Assembly: GCF_014076415.1 (NCBI RefSeq)
Contig: NZ_CP043568.1
Span: 2,914,001-2,978,000 of the forward strand
Length of the DNA stretch: 64,000 nt
Source: Comamonas testosteroni
Lineage (GTDB): Bacteria > Pseudomonadota > Gammaproteobacteria > Burkholderiales > Burkholderiaceae_C
Direction of reading: 5' to 3'
The position numbers and the translations under genes were made by a program. Shown here piece by piece: positions 45,112 to 53,952 of this stretch (position 1 is the first letter of the stretch; each line of letters opens with the position of its first letter). Under the pieces are notes generated by a model. The model saw nothing but the letters and a program-made list of their open reading frames with translations. It searched no databases and was not told the DNA's origin.

Positions 45112-45218
45112 AGAGTCCTCCAAACAAGGCTCAGGGAACTCCAGCCCATAGGGACCAAAGCCCCATAGGGAAAGAAAATGCCAGCCCTGATTTCTCAGGG
45201 ACTGGCACGGGTTTAAAG
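45112..45218 (-). promoter_or_regulatory. Backbone leader element 7
   Basis: UUUAAACCC anchor at 45208-45216, overlapping the stop codon of the upstream gene. A strong hairpin, TGCCAGtCCCTG (45196-45207 on minus) with CAGGGcTGGCA (45179-45189), is followed by TTTTCTTT and looks like a terminator. A second hairpin, GAGTtCC with GGAGGACTC, encloses the ribosome site. Spacing 6 nt. Confidence 0.5.
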
Positions 45219-45446
45219 GTGGTCCTTCTGGGACCAGTGACCCTTCGCCCAGGCCTTTTCAGCCTTGGCTTGGGTATTCCAAGTCTCCAGAGATTCACGA
45301 GTGAACGGGCCACGCTCGGTACAAGTACCGAGGTAGAAGCCGCCTCCACTACGCAGAACCTGCATCGGCAGAACCTCGCCACATTGAGCAGCGAGAACGC
45401 CGTAAGTCACACCAGTAGTTGCTTGCGATTGAACGATTTGCGTCAT
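45213..45446 (-). CDS. Small ICE backbone protein of unknown function (77 aa)
   Basis: This is a 77-residue protein (MTQIVQSQATTGVTYGVLAA...) with a Gly-rich centre (RSGGGFYLGTCTERGPF) and a Lys/Trp-rich end (KAEKAWAKGHWSQKDHL). AGGAG is 7 nt before the ATG. Small size and a full leader element support it. Family unknown. Confidence 0.68.
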   Translation of the reverse strand: MTQIVQSQATTGVTYGVLAAQCGEVLPMQVLRSGGGFYLGTCTERGPFTRESLETWNTQAKAEKAWAKGHWSQKDHL

Positions 45447-45516
45447 GTCTTTTCTCCTGTTGATGGGGGAAAAGGACGAGCGCGCCCGAATGGGACACGG
45501 CCCATCCGGGGTTGAG
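45447..45516 (-). promoter_or_regulatory. Backbone leader element 8
   Basis: CUCAACCCC anchor at 45508-45516. The hairpin CCCGgATGGG/CCCATtCGGG (45485-45494 with 45501-45510) is a 10-bp stem with one wobble. The ribosome site lies in the stem formed by GTCcTTTTC (on minus) and GAAAAGAC (45447-45477). Spacing 7 nt. Confidence 0.55.
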
Positions 45517-45660
45517 AGAGGTTGAAAACGTGAGACACTTTCCAGATGACTGAAAAGCGTCCCCAGTTGAGAGTGATAACAGGGACTCCTCGTCTTGAGG
45601 AGCCTCTGGACCTAGTGCATCTTTTCGAGGAAATGGATGCGCGCGATGCGCTACCTATTC

Positions 45661-45945
45661 TTAGAAAGAGGATGCGTCAGCAGACGGCGGCGGCAAATTC
45701 CGCTCTTTCAATAGTTGAACCAAGCTCGACGGCATGCCGTCAAGCAGCTCCGGCTTTTGATAGCAAGAACTGATCAGCGTCACGATCGAACAAACCTGCC
45801 CTGGTGCAACCTGCTCGCGCAGTCGCATCAGTGCTTCGTAGTCCTGCTCGGTACACATCGCCACGAACTTGCGATAGGCGTCATGCATTTGCATGCGCTG
45901 GTCCTCAGACCAAGCAATGAGCTTAAGGCTGGAAGGTGTGCCCAT
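45661..45945 (-). CDS. Small ICE backbone protein of unknown function (94 aa)
   Basis: This is a 94-residue protein, mainly helical (MHDAYRKFVAMCTEQDYEALMRLREQ), with no recognised motif. GGGAGGAG lies 5 nt before the ATG. It has the shared leader element. It is followed by a 214-bp gap to the next gene at 45446. Confidence 0.65.
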   Translation of the reverse strand: MGTPSSLKLIAWSEDQRMQMHDAYRKFVAMCTEQDYEALMRLREQVAPGQVCSIVTLISSCYQKPELLDGMPSSLVQLLKERNLPPPSADASSF

Positions 45946-46013
45946 GGAGACTCCTCCCGATAAGGAGCGGGCACGCCGGCCCTTGCGGACAGTTGTGCCC
46001 GCGAGGGTTATAG
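45946..46013 (-). promoter_or_regulatory. Backbone leader element 9
   Basis: UAUAACCCUC anchor at 46003-46012. The hairpin pairs CCCT-c-GCGG with CCGC-a-AGGG (45980-46007). The ribosome site is closed by CTCC (45964-45967 on minus) with GGAG (45954-45957). Spacing 5 nt from the nearer GGAG. Confidence 0.5.
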
Positions 46014-46395
46014 AAAAATGATGCCCATGGCATTGCTGCCTGCACTTTTCAAGGGCTCAAAGTGCGCGAAACCATATTGATGGTCAGATGGTTTCCCAGA
46101 AGATCCGCAATTGCTGCAGACACTCTGGGAACCCATCGGGCTCCCGGCATTGCCAGATTACAGTACCCAGGCCGCTAGGCTGGCCGGCTGTCACAACGGG
46201 CTCAGACAGCCAAGGAACGGCGCGGTCACGAGGCCGGCTTGGCTTTCACCGGACACGCACTATCGCAAAGCCGCTGCGCATCAGGTCGCAGCCACCCTAA
46301 TTCCACCTTCCCGCTGCCTGGCTACCAGGCAGTAGGCTGATCCATATACGCGCGTTCACGCATATGGATCAGCCCGCTGATGCGGGCGATGGGCT
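46014..46395. other. Gene-poor stretch with three stem-loops
   Basis: No convincing gene in about 380 bp. It holds GGCTGTC/GACAGCC near 46183-46210, CTGCCTGG-CTA-CCAGGCAG at 46314-46332, and a 13-bp perfect stem at 46335-46374. A plus-strand frame of about 75 codons (46111-46335) looks protein-like in places but has no ribosome site. It may be a gene remnant or a non-coding RNA. Confidence 0.45.
46335..46374. repeat. 13-bp perfect stem-loop after the DUF3275-like gene
   Basis: GGCTGATCCATAT (46335-46347) pairs with ATATGGATCAGCC (46362-46374) around a 14-nt GC-rich loop, without a T run. It lies 22 bp beyond the stop of the gene at 46396 and could protect the message end or be an attachment-type dyad. 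Confidence 0.65.
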
Positions 46396-47070
46396 TTATT
46401 TTGGATGCCAAGTTTGATCTTGGAACACAAATTTATAGGAGCCCAGTTGGCCGATGGCCTTGGTCTGCTCTCGCAACATCGAGCGATCGACAGTGGGATC
46501 GAGCTTCACTGGTTGAAGAGCGCGGATCTGATCCCAGTATTCCCGGAGCACTTCAGGAAGATCGGGCGTATCGACCTGACCTACATCTTCGACTGAGGAC
46601 GCTTGTGCAATTGCTTGGGCTGGTTGCCCAGGGTTTCGCTTTATTCTCTCAATGCGCTCTCGCATCTGTTCGCCCAACCGCCTGGACCCCTCGGTCTTCG
46701 ACTCGGTACTCGGCGCGGGCAGCGGAGCTGACCACACAGGCGTTTGAGACGCCAGGGATGGCGATTCAAGCAGTGGGTCGGGCTCGGCCAATTCCGTTTC
46801 GACAGGAGCGTCGGAGGCGCTATCGAGCTGCATGTCATGCAGCGTTGCTCTCATCTCCGTGACGGCTTTTCCAAACGCAATGTACTGGTGCAGAAAGATT
46901 CGGCTGATCCAAACAGTACCGTGATACTCGCCTTCTTCAAACTGATCCAGGAGTGAATCCTTGACCTTGAGTTCGCAGCACTGGTGGAATAGCTCCCCGA
47001 CGCAGAAATCGCCGTAGCGGCCCCCTCGAATTTGTTTGACACGCAACGTCACGTTTTCGAGCTTTATCAA
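46396..47070 (-). CDS. DUF3275-like ICE protein
   Basis: This is a 224-residue protein. Its N-terminal about 90 residues (VKQIRGGRYGDFCVGELF, VKDSLLDQFEEGEYHGTVWI, YIAFGKAVTEMRATLHDM) match the ICE-borne DUF3275 family of unknown function. The C-terminal half is Pro/Ser/Glu-rich and probably disordered, ending in a conserved-looking block (YKFVFQDQTWHPK). The start is TTG at 47070, with GGAG 7 nt upstream sealed by a TGCTCC/GGAGCA hairpin. It supports an SPI-7/PAPI-1-type ICE. Confidence 0.78.
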   Translation of the reverse strand: MIKLENVTLRVKQIRGGRYGDFCVGELFHQCCELKVKDSLLDQFEEGEYHGTVWISRIFLHQYIAFGKAVTEMRATLHDMQLDSASDAPVETELAEPDPLLESPSLASQTPVWSAPLPAPSTESKTEGSRRLGEQMRERIERIKRNPGQPAQAIAQASSVEDVGQVDTPDLPEVLREYWDQIRALQPVKLDPTVDRSMLREQTKAIGQLGSYKFVFQDQTWHPK

Positions 47071-47135
47071 GCTTTTGCTCCATCAGATTGCGGAGCACCA
47101 GTCCAACGCGGGGCCAGGCCCGCGTGGGTGAAAGA
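47071..47135 (-). promoter_or_regulatory. Backbone leader element 10 (DUF3275-like)
   Basis: UUUCACCC anchor at 47126-47134. The GC hairpin pairs CGCGGG (47107-47112) with CCCGCG (47119-47124). The ribosome site is closed by a perfect 6-bp TGCTCC (47092-47097 on minus) with GGAGCA (47076-47081). Spacing 7 nt to a TTG start. Confidence 0.6.
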
Positions 47136-47167
47136 AAAACACTCCACACGCATATGCCTGTGGAGTG
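47131..47167 (-). terminator. Terminator before leader element 10
   Basis: CACTCCACA (47140-47148) pairs with TGTGGAGTG (47159-47167); on the minus strand the stem is followed by TTTTTCTTT. It would end transcription arriving from the DUF3577-like gene side, just before the DUF3275-like leader. Confidence 0.75.
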
Positions 47168-47458
47168 CTGTTTGGAATCTCCAAAGGACTTCCGATCCTT
47201 TGGGAATGAGACAGAACACACCGGTTCGAGGTGTGCGTCAACGAGTGAAGTGTGTACCGTCTATAAGTGCCTCGGCCCGTAGGGCGCGCAAGTTTCAGAG
47301 GCTCACCTGCTTCGCTAGTTGCCTAGCATCCGGTTTGGTTTGAGTGATACCGGCAAACACTTGGAAAGGCTGAGAGCATAGCGCAATTCCAGGGAATTCG
47401 GGCCACAAATCACTCCCTGAATTGCTTTCGCAATTCAGGGGTGGGTGGCTACTGCTGA
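47168..47458. other. Intergenic stretch between DUF3577-like and DUF3275-like genes
   Basis: No gene seen. It contains CACACC-GGTTCGA-GGTGTG at about 47219-47237, a T-arm-like hairpin that lacks the rest of a tRNA, and the CCCTGAATTGC stem at 47415-47440 near the upstream gene's end. Confidence 0.45.
47415..47440 (-). terminator. Hairpin after the DUF3577-like gene
   Basis: CCCTGAATTGC (47415-47425) pairs perfectly with GCAATTCAGGG (47430-47440), 11 bp with a 4-nt loop. It is 18 bp past the stop. No T run. Confidence 0.65.
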
Positions 47459-48193
47459 TTACGCGTAATCATGTTCGCGTCGATCAGCATATCCGCCTTG
47501 CCGTTGATGGCCAGGCGTACTGCCGTACCCGCCAGAGCGGGCTGGCTGGCGCGTAGGCGCCGAAGGTGTACGGCCCTGCGGAGCAGGAGCACGATACTGA
47601 GGTTGCTGACGTGGAGCTGGAGCTTGTGCACGTTCCTGCGGTGCAGGTCCATGTGGTTGCTCATCCTGGCCGCCCTGCTCGGGACTGCCAACACCATGAT
47701 CATCGTAGAACGCTTCATCGCCCTGCGGTTGACTGCCGACATGAGCAGCCTCCGCATTCGACTCGGCACGTTGATACACGAGCTGACCATCGACCCTCAC
47801 CGAGTTCACAAGAATCAGACGGCCCTTGATGAGGCCGGCCAGTTCCTTCTTCCCGGTGGGGCGTCCCTTCTGATCACGCTCGTCTCGTTCATACGGGTGA
47901 GCATAGAGGTCAGCTATACGGAAAGAGATCAGCACCTTGCGGCGCTCATCAACTTCCTTTTGCAGACTTTCGATAAGCTCGATGGCCTCGGCAGAGGACA
48001 CGCGCAAATCGAAGTAGGTGTAGTCAGGAGAATCCGCTGCCCCACGCAGCGCACTGATAGCGCAAGCGAGGAACGGTTCAGCCTTGCGACCACGACCAGT
48101 GGGCGTAACCCAACGAACACGGGACAAATATCCAATGCCGTTAGCGTGCAGGTTGAAAAACTCACGTTGAGCAGGTGCTTGTTGTTGCTGCAT
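47459..48193 (-). CDS. DUF3577 / STY4534-type ICE protein
   Basis: This is a 244-residue protein. The N-terminal about 150 residues (REFFNLHANGIGYLSRVRWV, TYFDLRVSSAEAIELIESLQ, KGRLILVNSVRVDGQLVYQR) match the STY4534/DUF3577 family found on SPI-7-like ICEs and linked to ICE replication. The C-terminal 80 residues are Gln/Pro/Arg-rich and likely disordered, similar in layout to single-strand DNA-binding proteins. GGAG lies 5 nt before the ATG. It is adjacent to the arsenic cargo. Confidence 0.83.
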   Translation of the reverse strand: MQQQQAPAQREFFNLHANGIGYLSRVRWVTPTGRGRKAEPFLACAISALRGAADSPDYTYFDLRVSSAEAIELIESLQKEVDERRKVLISFRIADLYAHPYERDERDQKGRPTGKKELAGLIKGRLILVNSVRVDGQLVYQRAESNAEAAHVGSQPQGDEAFYDDHGVGSPEQGGQDEQPHGPAPQERAQAPAPRQQPQYRAPAPQGRTPSAPTRQPARSGGYGSTPGHQRQGGYADRREHDYA

Positions 48194-48281
48194 GATGACT
48201 CCAAATTTCCAATGTTTGGACGGAGCACAGCCACACCTGACCGCAAGGTCTGGATGGGGCGATGATCCCCATCCGGGTTGC
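48194..48281 (-). promoter_or_regulatory. Backbone leader element 11 (DUF3577-like)
   Basis: CGCAACCC anchor at 48275-48282. The hairpin pairs GGATGGGG (48252-48259) with CCCCATCC (48267-48274). The ribosome site is partly closed by CCAAA (48215-48219 on minus) with TTTGG (48201-48205). Spacing 5 nt. Another hairpin, CCGATCC/GGATCGG at 48297-48315, lies upstream after a second AACC. Confidence 0.5.
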
Positions 48282-48333
48282 GAGGTAATGCTTTGACCGA
48301 TCCTTGGGGGATCGGTTGACGACTCTCAAAAGC

Positions 48334-48513
48334 TCAGTCGTCTATGTGTGCCCAAGGGCGTTCACGTGCAGGAGAATAAACGGTAGATTTCTGCCCGTCA
48401 AACAGTGTTGACAGTTGGCGCGGCGAGTTTGCGGGCGCTGGCCTTAATTGACCATCATTCCGAGACGTGATGACCGGCCTGCTTGTACTGACCACCGGCA
48501 GCAATCGACCCAT
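48334..48513 (-). CDS. Possible small protein at the backbone-ars junction (59 aa)
   Basis: A 59-residue frame (MGRLLPVVSTSRPVITSRND...) ends just before the hairpin of leader element 11. A weak GGAAG lies 8 nt upstream. It has no recognised domain and could be a broken backbone gene at the ars insertion border. Low confidence. Confidence 0.3.
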   Translation of the reverse strand: MGRLLPVVSTSRPVITSRNDGQLRPAPANSPRQLSTLFDGQKSTVYSPARERPWAHIDD

Positions 48514-48541
48514 TGCGGTCTTCCGAAATAAGGAGAAGCAG

Positions 48542-49600
48542 TCATTCGCTCCGTGATAGATGCTGCGCGATTTCACTTGCAGTGTCGCGAGCGGTACGCA
48601 TGACGCCAATAAGCGTGGCAGATGCAGGTCCTGTCCATTCGCCATAGCCCACCAGCCACAGGCCGGGCCGGTCGCTTGCCCGCATGCCCTCCACGGCAAC
48701 TTTGGAATCATTCACGAGGCCCAGCGATTCCAAAGGCTGTAGAGCGGGTCGGAACCCAGTACACCAAATGATCGCATCAAAGGCCTTTGAGCTCCCATCG
48801 GCCCATTGAGCTCCTTCTGTGGAGAGGCGCGCGAACGGCCCCACAGAATGCAGCACGCCACGATTCCGTGCGTCGAGGACCGGAGGAACCATCACGATGT
48901 CACCAAAGCCACCCGGCAGATTCTCTGGATCTTTGCCTTCCTGCAAGGCCTGCCAACGTGCGGTGGCCCTCTCAAAGAGCACTCGCCCATCGACCTCATC
49001 CGGTAGAAAAGCTGGAGGCTCCAACGTGACCCAGGTTGTGGACTCCGCTACGAGTGAGACTTCCGCCAAGATCTGAGCGCCGGAGTTTCCTCCCCCGACC
49101 ACCATCACCCTCTTGCCTTTGAACGGCTCGGGAGATACGTACTGAGCTGAGTGCAGCTGTTGTCCTTTGAAGGACGCCATACCTTCAACTTCGGGCACAA
49201 ATGGGTTTCGCCATGTACCCGTGGCGCATACAACGGCACGTGAATGCCAGCTTCTCGCACCCGCGTTGACCTGGAAACCTTGCTCCGTTGGCTCAATACT
49301 CGTGACCAGCACCGGCCGCTCAATCAGGAACTCGTAGCGCGTTTCGTACTTTCGGAGATAGTCGACTACATGGTCACGACTTGGATACTGCTCGCCAGAA
49401 GGCGGCATAGGCCATCCTGCGATGGAACTCCAGGAAGCAGGAGAAAAAAGCCTCAGCGAGTCCCATCCATGTTGCCAAGCTCCTCCACCAGCCTCCTCCG
49501 CATCAAGTAGCAGCACCGATAAGTTGGTACGACGCAGGAAATACGCTACCGATAAGCCTGCCTGGCCCGCACCAATGATGATCACATCGTGGAAAGACAT
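48542..49600 (-). CDS. arsO: Flavin-dependent monooxygenase ArsO
   Basis: This is a 352-residue protein with an FAD-binding GAGQAG (about 10-15), an NADPH-binding GGGNSG (about 166-171) and the CTGFRP stretch of flavin monooxygenases. It fits ArsO, found at the end of ars operons and thought to help with arsenic oxidation or detoxification, exact reaction uncertain. It is the last gene of the ars run. Confidence 0.85.
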   Translation of the reverse strand: MSFHDVIIIGAGQAGLSVAYFLRRTNLSVLLLDAEEAGGGAWQHGWDSLRLFSPASWSSIAGWPMPPSGEQYPSRDHVVDYLRKYETRYEFLIERPVLVTSIEPTEQGFQVNAGARSWHSRAVVCATGTWRNPFVPEVEGMASFKGQQLHSAQYVSPEPFKGKRVMVVGGGNSGAQILAEVSLVAESTTWVTLEPPAFLPDEVDGRVLFERATARWQALQEGKDPENLPGGFGDIVMVPPVLDARNRGVLHSVGPFARLSTEGAQWADGSSKAFDAIIWCTGFRPALQPLESLGLVNDSKVAVEGMRASDRPGLWLVGYGEWTGPASATLIGVMRTARDTASEIAQHLSRSE

Positions 49601-49662
49601 CGTTTGCTTCCTATTGTTGTCGTTGCCCCCAGGCGCTCCCTCTACGCGCCATGTGTAACCGC

Positions 49663-50379
49663 TTAGATGCTGCGCTGATTGACCCGTTTAGACAGCTCTT
49701 CGGCGCTTTCGCGACGCTCGCTGTAGCGATCCACCAGGTAGTCCGAACAGTCTCGCGTCAGCAGAGTGAACTTGACCAACTCTTCCATCACGTCCACGAC
49801 CCGTTCGTAATACGAAGAGGGCTTCATCCTGCCAGCCTCGTCGAACTCGGCAAATGCCTTGGCAACAGACGACTGATTCGGGATGGTGATCATGCGCATC
49901 CAGCGACCCAGCACCCGCATCTGGTTGACCGCATTGAAGGACTGCGAGCCACCCGAGACTTGCATTACTGCCAATGTCTTGCCTTGCGTCGGTCGCACGG
50001 CACCAGCGGACAATGGAATCCAGTCAATCTGCGCCTTGAGGATGCTGCTCATCGCACCATGACGCTCAGGAGACGTCCAGACCATGCCCTCGGCCCATAC
50101 AGCCAGCTCACGCAGTTCCTTGACCTTCGGGTGATCGTCGGGGGCACCATCGGGCTGCGGAAGGCCACGCGGATCGAAGATCCTGGTCTCGGCACCCATC
50201 TTGCGCAGCAGGCGCGCCGCCTCTTCGGTCAGCAGTCGGCTATAGGAGCGGTCACGAACCGAGCCATACAGCAGCAGTATGCGCGGCGCGTGCGTCGCAC
50301 GCTGTGCGGGCAGCAGGCCTTCCAGGCTGGGCTTTTCAAAGACTTGTTCGTCGAGGTTCGGTAGATCAGTGCTTGCCAA
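49663..50379 (-). CDS. arsH: NADPH-dependent FMN reductase ArsH
   Basis: This is a 238-residue protein from the TTG at 50379, which has AAAGGA 6 nt upstream; an ATG at 50415 lies inside arsC with poor spacing. Flavodoxin-like signature [16 protein letters not shown] and the ArsH block [20 protein letters not shown] are present. ArsH oxidises trivalent organoarsenicals, which fits the ArsI-type lyase in the same operon. It overlaps the arsC end slightly. Confidence 0.88.
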   Translation of the reverse strand: MASTDLPNLDEQVFEKPSLEGLLPAQRATHAPRILLLYGSVRDRSYSRLLTEEAARLLRKMGAETRIFDPRGLPQPDGAPDDHPKVKELRELAVWAEGMVWTSPERHGAMSSILKAQIDWIPLSAGAVRPTQGKTLAVMQVSGGSQSFNAVNQMRVLGRWMRMITIPNQSSVAKAFAEFDEAGRMKPSSYYERVVDVMEELVKFTLLTRDCSDYLVDRYSERRESAEELSKRVNQRSI

Positions 50380-50797
50380 TTCGGTTTCCTTTCGAGTCAA
50401 TGACGGCTTCCCCATCCTCTTTGGAGAAGGCGGCCTGCTGAGGCTGCGGCAGGATGTCCAGCACGGCCTCCGAGGGACGGCACAAGCGGGCTCCCAGAGG
50501 GGTGACCACTATCGGGCGATTGATAAGAATGGGGTGCTGGAGCATGAAATCAATCAATTGCTCGTCCGTCCATTTGGGCTCGCCCAAGCCAAGCTCGTCA
50601 TACGGCGTCCCTTTTTGGCGCAACAGATCGCGCGCTGGCATGCCCATGGCCTGGATCAGGCCCGCCAGCGTGGCGCGATCAGGAGGCGTCTTGAGGTATT
50701 CAATGACCGTGGGCTCTTCCCCGCTGTTGCGGATCAGGGCCAGAACATTGCGAGAGGTACCGCAAGCAGGGTTGTGGTAGATCGTGATGTCGCTCAT
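50366..50797 (-). CDS. arsC: Arsenate reductase, glutaredoxin-dependent type
   Basis: This is a 143-residue protein with the active-site CGTSRN (Cys12) and the late RPSEAV and ...[18 protein letters not shown] motif of the ArsC family. It reduces As(V) to As(III) with glutathione and glutaredoxin. The start at 50797 is chosen so that the catalytic Cys is at residue 12, as in plasmid ArsC. It lies 25 bp after arsB. Confidence 0.93.
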   Translation of the reverse strand: MSDITIYHNPACGTSRNVLALIRNSGEEPTVIEYLKTPPDRATLAGLIQAMGMPARDLLRQKGTPYDELGLGEPKWTDEQLIDFMLQHPILINRPIVVTPLGARLCRPSEAVLDILPQPQQAAFSKEDGEAVIDSKGNRIGKH

Positions 50798-50822
50798 AGC
50801 GCTAGATTCCCATTGCAAAGAT

Positions 50823-52112
50823 TCAAGACGCCACGCTGAGCCGCAAGGCCAGCGCTGCAAGTGTGATGAGCAGCACGGGCATGGTCAGCACCGAGCCGAC
50901 TTTGAAGTAGTAGCCCCAGCCAATGGTTGCGCCTTTCTTGGCGAGCACATGCAGCCACAGCAAGGTGGCCAAGCTGCCAATCGGCGTGATCTTGGGGCCG
51001 AGATCGCAGCCAATCACATTGGCATAGACCATGGCTTCCTTGACCGTCCCGCTGGCCGTGGATGCATCGATGGACAAGGCTCCGATCAAGACCGTGGGCA
51101 TGTTGTTCATGATGGAAGACAGCACCGCAGACAGCACGCCTGTGCCCAGTGAAGCGGTCCACACGCCACCGGCTGCAAACTGGTTCAGCAACATGGCGAT
51201 GTAATCCGTAAGCCCCGCGTTGCGCAGCCCATAGACCACCAGATACATACCCAGCGAGAACACCACGATCTGCCATGGAGCACCATGAAGCACCTTCCTG
51301 GTGCTGATGACATGGCCACGCGCAGCCACCGCCAACAAGATCGCAGCTCCCACGGCGGCCACGGCACTGACAGGGACGCCCAGGGGCTCCAGCGCGAAGA
51401 AGCCGACCAGCAGCAAGACCAGCACGACCCAGCCAGCCTGGAAGGTGGCCACATCCTTGATCGCAGCCGAGGGCTGTTTGAGCTGGGCCACGTCGTAGGT
51501 GGCAGGAATATCGCGTCGGAAAAACAGCAGCAGCACACCGAGGCTGGCCATAACCGAGACGATGTTGACCGGCACCATCACCGACGCGTAGTCGTTGAAG
51601 CCGATCTTGAAAAAGTCGGCGGAGACGATATTCACCAGATTGGAGACGATCAGCGGCAGGCTCGCTGTGTCGGCAATAAACCCGGCGGCCATGACAAACG
51701 CCAGCGTTGCTGCCGCAGAAAAGCCCAGCGCCACCAGCATGGCCATCACGATAGGCGTGAGAATCAGGGCTGCTCCGTCATTGGCGAACAAGGCCGAAAC
51801 GGCGGCCCCCAGCAGCACGATGAAAGCAAACAGCTTGACTCCGCTGCCGCCACCCCAGCGGGCAAAGTGCAATGCGGCCCATTCGAAGAAACCGGCCTCG
51901 TCCAGCAAAAGGCTGATGATGATGACGGCAACAAAGGTCGCCGTGGCATTCCAGACGATATGCCAGACAACTGGAATATCAGCTAAGTGCACGACCCCCA
52001 GCAGCAGCGCGACAGCGGCGCCAATCGAGGCGCTCCAGCCAATGCCAAGGCCGCGCGGTTGCCAGATGACTAGCGTCAGTGTGAAGATGAAAATCAGGAT
52101 GGCCGTCAACAT
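50823..52112 (-). CDS. arsB: Arsenite efflux pump ArsB
   Basis: This is a 429-residue inner-membrane protein with about 12 helices. It has the ArsB start ([20 protein letters not shown]), [17 protein letters not shown] and [17 protein letters not shown]. It is an As(III)/Sb(III)-proton antiporter, not the ACR3 type. It follows the low-molecular-weight arsC by 124 bp. Confidence 0.95.
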   Translation of the reverse strand: MLTAILIFIFTLTLVIWQPRGLGIGWSASIGAAVALLLGVVHLADIPVVWHIVWNATATFVAVIIISLLLDEAGFFEWAALHFARWGGGSGVKLFAFIVLLGAAVSALFANDGAALILTPIVMAMLVALGFSAAATLAFVMAAGFIADTASLPLIVSNLVNIVSADFFKIGFNDYASVMVPVNIVSVMASLGVLLLFFRRDIPATYDVAQLKQPSAAIKDVATFQAGWVVLVLLLVGFFALEPLGVPVSAVAAVGAAILLAVAARGHVISTRKVLHGAPWQIVVFSLGMYLVVYGLRNAGLTDYIAMLLNQFAAGGVWTASLGTGVLSAVLSSIMNNMPTVLIGALSIDASTASGTVKEAMVYANVIGCDLGPKITPIGSLATLLWLHVLAKKGATIGWGYYFKVGSVLTMPVLLITLAALALRLSVAS

Positions 52113-52236
52113 GACGCATGGGTCCTAGAAAAGCTTGGATGTGGCATCGGGGCGAGACGTGGGCGTTCCCCCTGGCTTGAGGCCTCGGACGTTGGCATGA
52201 AGGCCTACGTCCGGGTGGTGCAAAGGCTGCGTCGAT

Positions 52237-52743
52237 TCAGTGAGACGACAGCTCACGCGCTGTGGACTGGAGCATGGCCTGCTCCAGCTTTTGCGCGGGA
52301 AGATTGACCAACAACTCCAGACGGCGACGAATCATATGCATGGTCTGGCGGAAGGCTTCCAGCTTGGCTTCATCAGAGGCATCGCCTTCCGAGGGGTCCG
52401 GATAGCCCCAATGCGCCGTGGCGGGATGACCAGGCCAGAACGGACAGACTTCACCAGCGGCGTTGTCGCAGACCGTGATGATCAGATCCATGTGGGGTGC
52501 ACCAGGCACGGCAAATTCATCCCAGCTCTTGCTACGCAGACCTTCCACAGAAACGCCAGCCTTTTGCAGCACTTGCAGGCCTAGCGGGTTAGGTTGCTGG
52601 TTGGTGCGCGGACTGCTGCCCGCCGAATAGGCCTTGAAGCGGCCTTGTCCCATATCGTTGAGCAAGGCCTCAGCCAGGATGCTGCGCGCCGAGTTGTGGG
52701 TGCACAGGAACAGGACATTCAGGGGAGCTTTGTTGTCAGACAT
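52237..52743 (-). CDS. arsC: Arsenate reductase, low-molecular-weight phosphatase type
   Basis: This is a 168-residue protein with the P-loop CTHNSARS (Cys14) and further cysteines in VCDNAAGEVCPFWPG (92 and 100), the set used by thioredoxin- or mycothiol-type ArsC. It reduces As(V). Two unrelated reductases in one operon may use different electron donors. It is 6 bp after the arsI-like gene. Confidence 0.9.
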   Translation of the reverse strand: MSDNKAPLNVLFLCTHNSARSILAEALLNDMGQGRFKAYSAGSSPRTNQQPNPLGLQVLQKAGVSVEGLRSKSWDEFAVPGAPHMDLIITVCDNAAGEVCPFWPGHPATAHWGYPDPSEGDASDEAKLEAFRQTMHMIRRRLELLVNLPAQKLEQAMLQSTARELSSH

Positions 52744-52749
52744 GATGGA

Positions 52750-53235
52750 TCAGCAGCAGGACTTAGAGGAGGAACTGGGGGTGCAGCAAGACGAGGCTTG
52801 TACTGGCGCGATATGAGGCGTGCAGCAGGTCGCGCTTTGTGCAACGACTCGCTCTGGTTCATTGAAGACTGGGATGTTGTCCAGCGTGTGAAAGTGTTCC
52901 CAGGCCACTCCCTGTGGATCGGTAACCCAGTGCTTTTCGCTGCGGGCATAGCAGCAAGAGGTTTCGCCTTCGTCAAGAAGTGCCATATCAGCGGCCTGCG
53001 CGCGCTGCTTGAGTTCAGCCAACTCGGTTGCCTCATCGGCCTGGAAGCCCAAGTGGTCAAGCCCTGATGCTTGGTTACCGCGCGTAGAGATGGCGAAATT
53101 CACGCGTGGGTCGTCCAGCATCCACTTTGCATAGTCACATTCCACTCGAGAGGGCTCAGCCCCGAATAACTTGGAATAGAAGTCAATGTTCTTGTTCAGA
53201 TCGTCGACATGTAGGTGTACGTGAAAGCGTTTCAT
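52750..53235 (-). CDS. arsI-like: ArsI-like C-As lyase (CadI family), Cys-rich tail
   Basis: This is a 161-residue vicinal-oxygen-chelate protein. Iron ligands fit ArsI: His5, His61 (LDHLG) and Glu113 (AWEHF). The arsenic-binding cysteine pair is Cys94-Cys95 (ETSCCYA). Characterised ArsI has these at 5, 62, 115 and 96-97. The extra C-terminal tail holds three CC pairs (ATCCTP, SSCCTP, KSCC), unlike typical ArsI, and may bind arsenite. The start at 53235 is 13 bp after arsR. Confidence 0.8.
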   Translation of the reverse strand: MKRFHVHLHVDDLNKNIDFYSKLFGAEPSRVECDYAKWMLDDPRVNFAISTRGNQASGLDHLGFQADEATELAELKQRAQAADMALLDEGETSCCYARSEKHWVTDPQGVAWEHFHTLDNIPVFNEPERVVAQSATCCTPHIAPVQASSCCTPSSSSKSCC

Positions 53236-53248
53236 GATGAAGCTCCCT

Positions 53249-53572
53249 TTAGCAATGGCATGAAGTTGCCGTGTCAGAGGTGCAAACCACGCCTTGGCAG
53301 CAGTTCTCGGTGAGATACGCCAGCAGCTCATTCATGACAGGAAACGCTGCTCGATAGAGCACATTGCGCCCCTGCCGCTCCTGGCTTACCAGATCGGCAT
53401 GAAAAAGCTCTTTCAGATGAAAGGACAGTGCATTCGGTGCGATGCCGAGCTGCTCAGCTATTGCACTAGGTGTCAGGCCTTCAGGTCCTGCAACAACAAG
53501 CGCACGAAATACGCGTAGCCGAGCTTCGTGCGCTAGAGCGGAGAGTGAGCGGATGACATTTGCTTCTTTCAT
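53249..53572 (-). CDS. arsR: Arsenic-responsive repressor ArsR
   Basis: This is a 107-residue winged-helix repressor. The recognition helix contains IAPNALSFHLKELFHADLV. The metal site is C-terminal (Cys91-Cys92 and Cys97, then C105 and C107), so it is of the Cys-tail type rather than the E. coli N-helix CVC type. It is the first gene of the ars operon and represses it until As(III) binds. Confidence 0.92.
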   Translation of the reverse strand: MKEANVIRSLSALAHEARLRVFRALVVAGPEGLTPSAIAEQLGIAPNALSFHLKELFHADLVSQERQGRNVLYRAAFPVMNELLAYLTENCCQGVVCTSDTATSCHC

Positions 53573-53952
53573 AAATCAATAATACAACAAACATTGAATT
53601 AATGCATGAAGCTTCATTTCAGGCTAGTCGAAGTGACTTATCAATGTCGGCTTGTGATGAGACTTATGGAATGAAAACTCATGCCGCCGGTAGTAGCCAG
53701 TACCCAAGGACTGCTCGCAACCCAAAGCAGAAGTTCGAGAAAAGGCCTTCCAACGACCAGTTCGAAGTAGTGAAGCGCCCTCAGCCATCGGCACAAACCA
53801 AGGCCATTGGCACATTCAGCCTTCTACATCGTAGGAGAGAGCAATTTGCTCGTCACGCAAAACCCCAGGCGCTAACCGCCCTGGTCCTTCTGGGAGCCCA
53901 GGTCGCTCTAGAGGTCTCTAGACAGATAGACAAACACTACCTATTCTTTCAT
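53573..53952. other. ars promoter region and gene-free stretch
   Basis: The first 50 bp hold an AT-rich region with TCAAT...ATTGA half-sites and the palindrome ATGAAGCTTCAT (53606-53617), probably the ArsR operator. The rest to 53952 has no gene I can support. Confidence 0.5.

Noticed and set aside
45546..45773. 75-codon plus-strand frame (MTEKRPQLRVITGTPRLEEP...)
   Set aside because: The first part looks protein-like, but there is no ribosome site and its 3' third overlaps a better supported minus-strand gene.
47219..47237. tRNA T-arm-like hairpin containing GGTTCGA
   Set aside because: The loop register is wrong for a T arm and no acceptor, D or anticodon arms can be formed around it.
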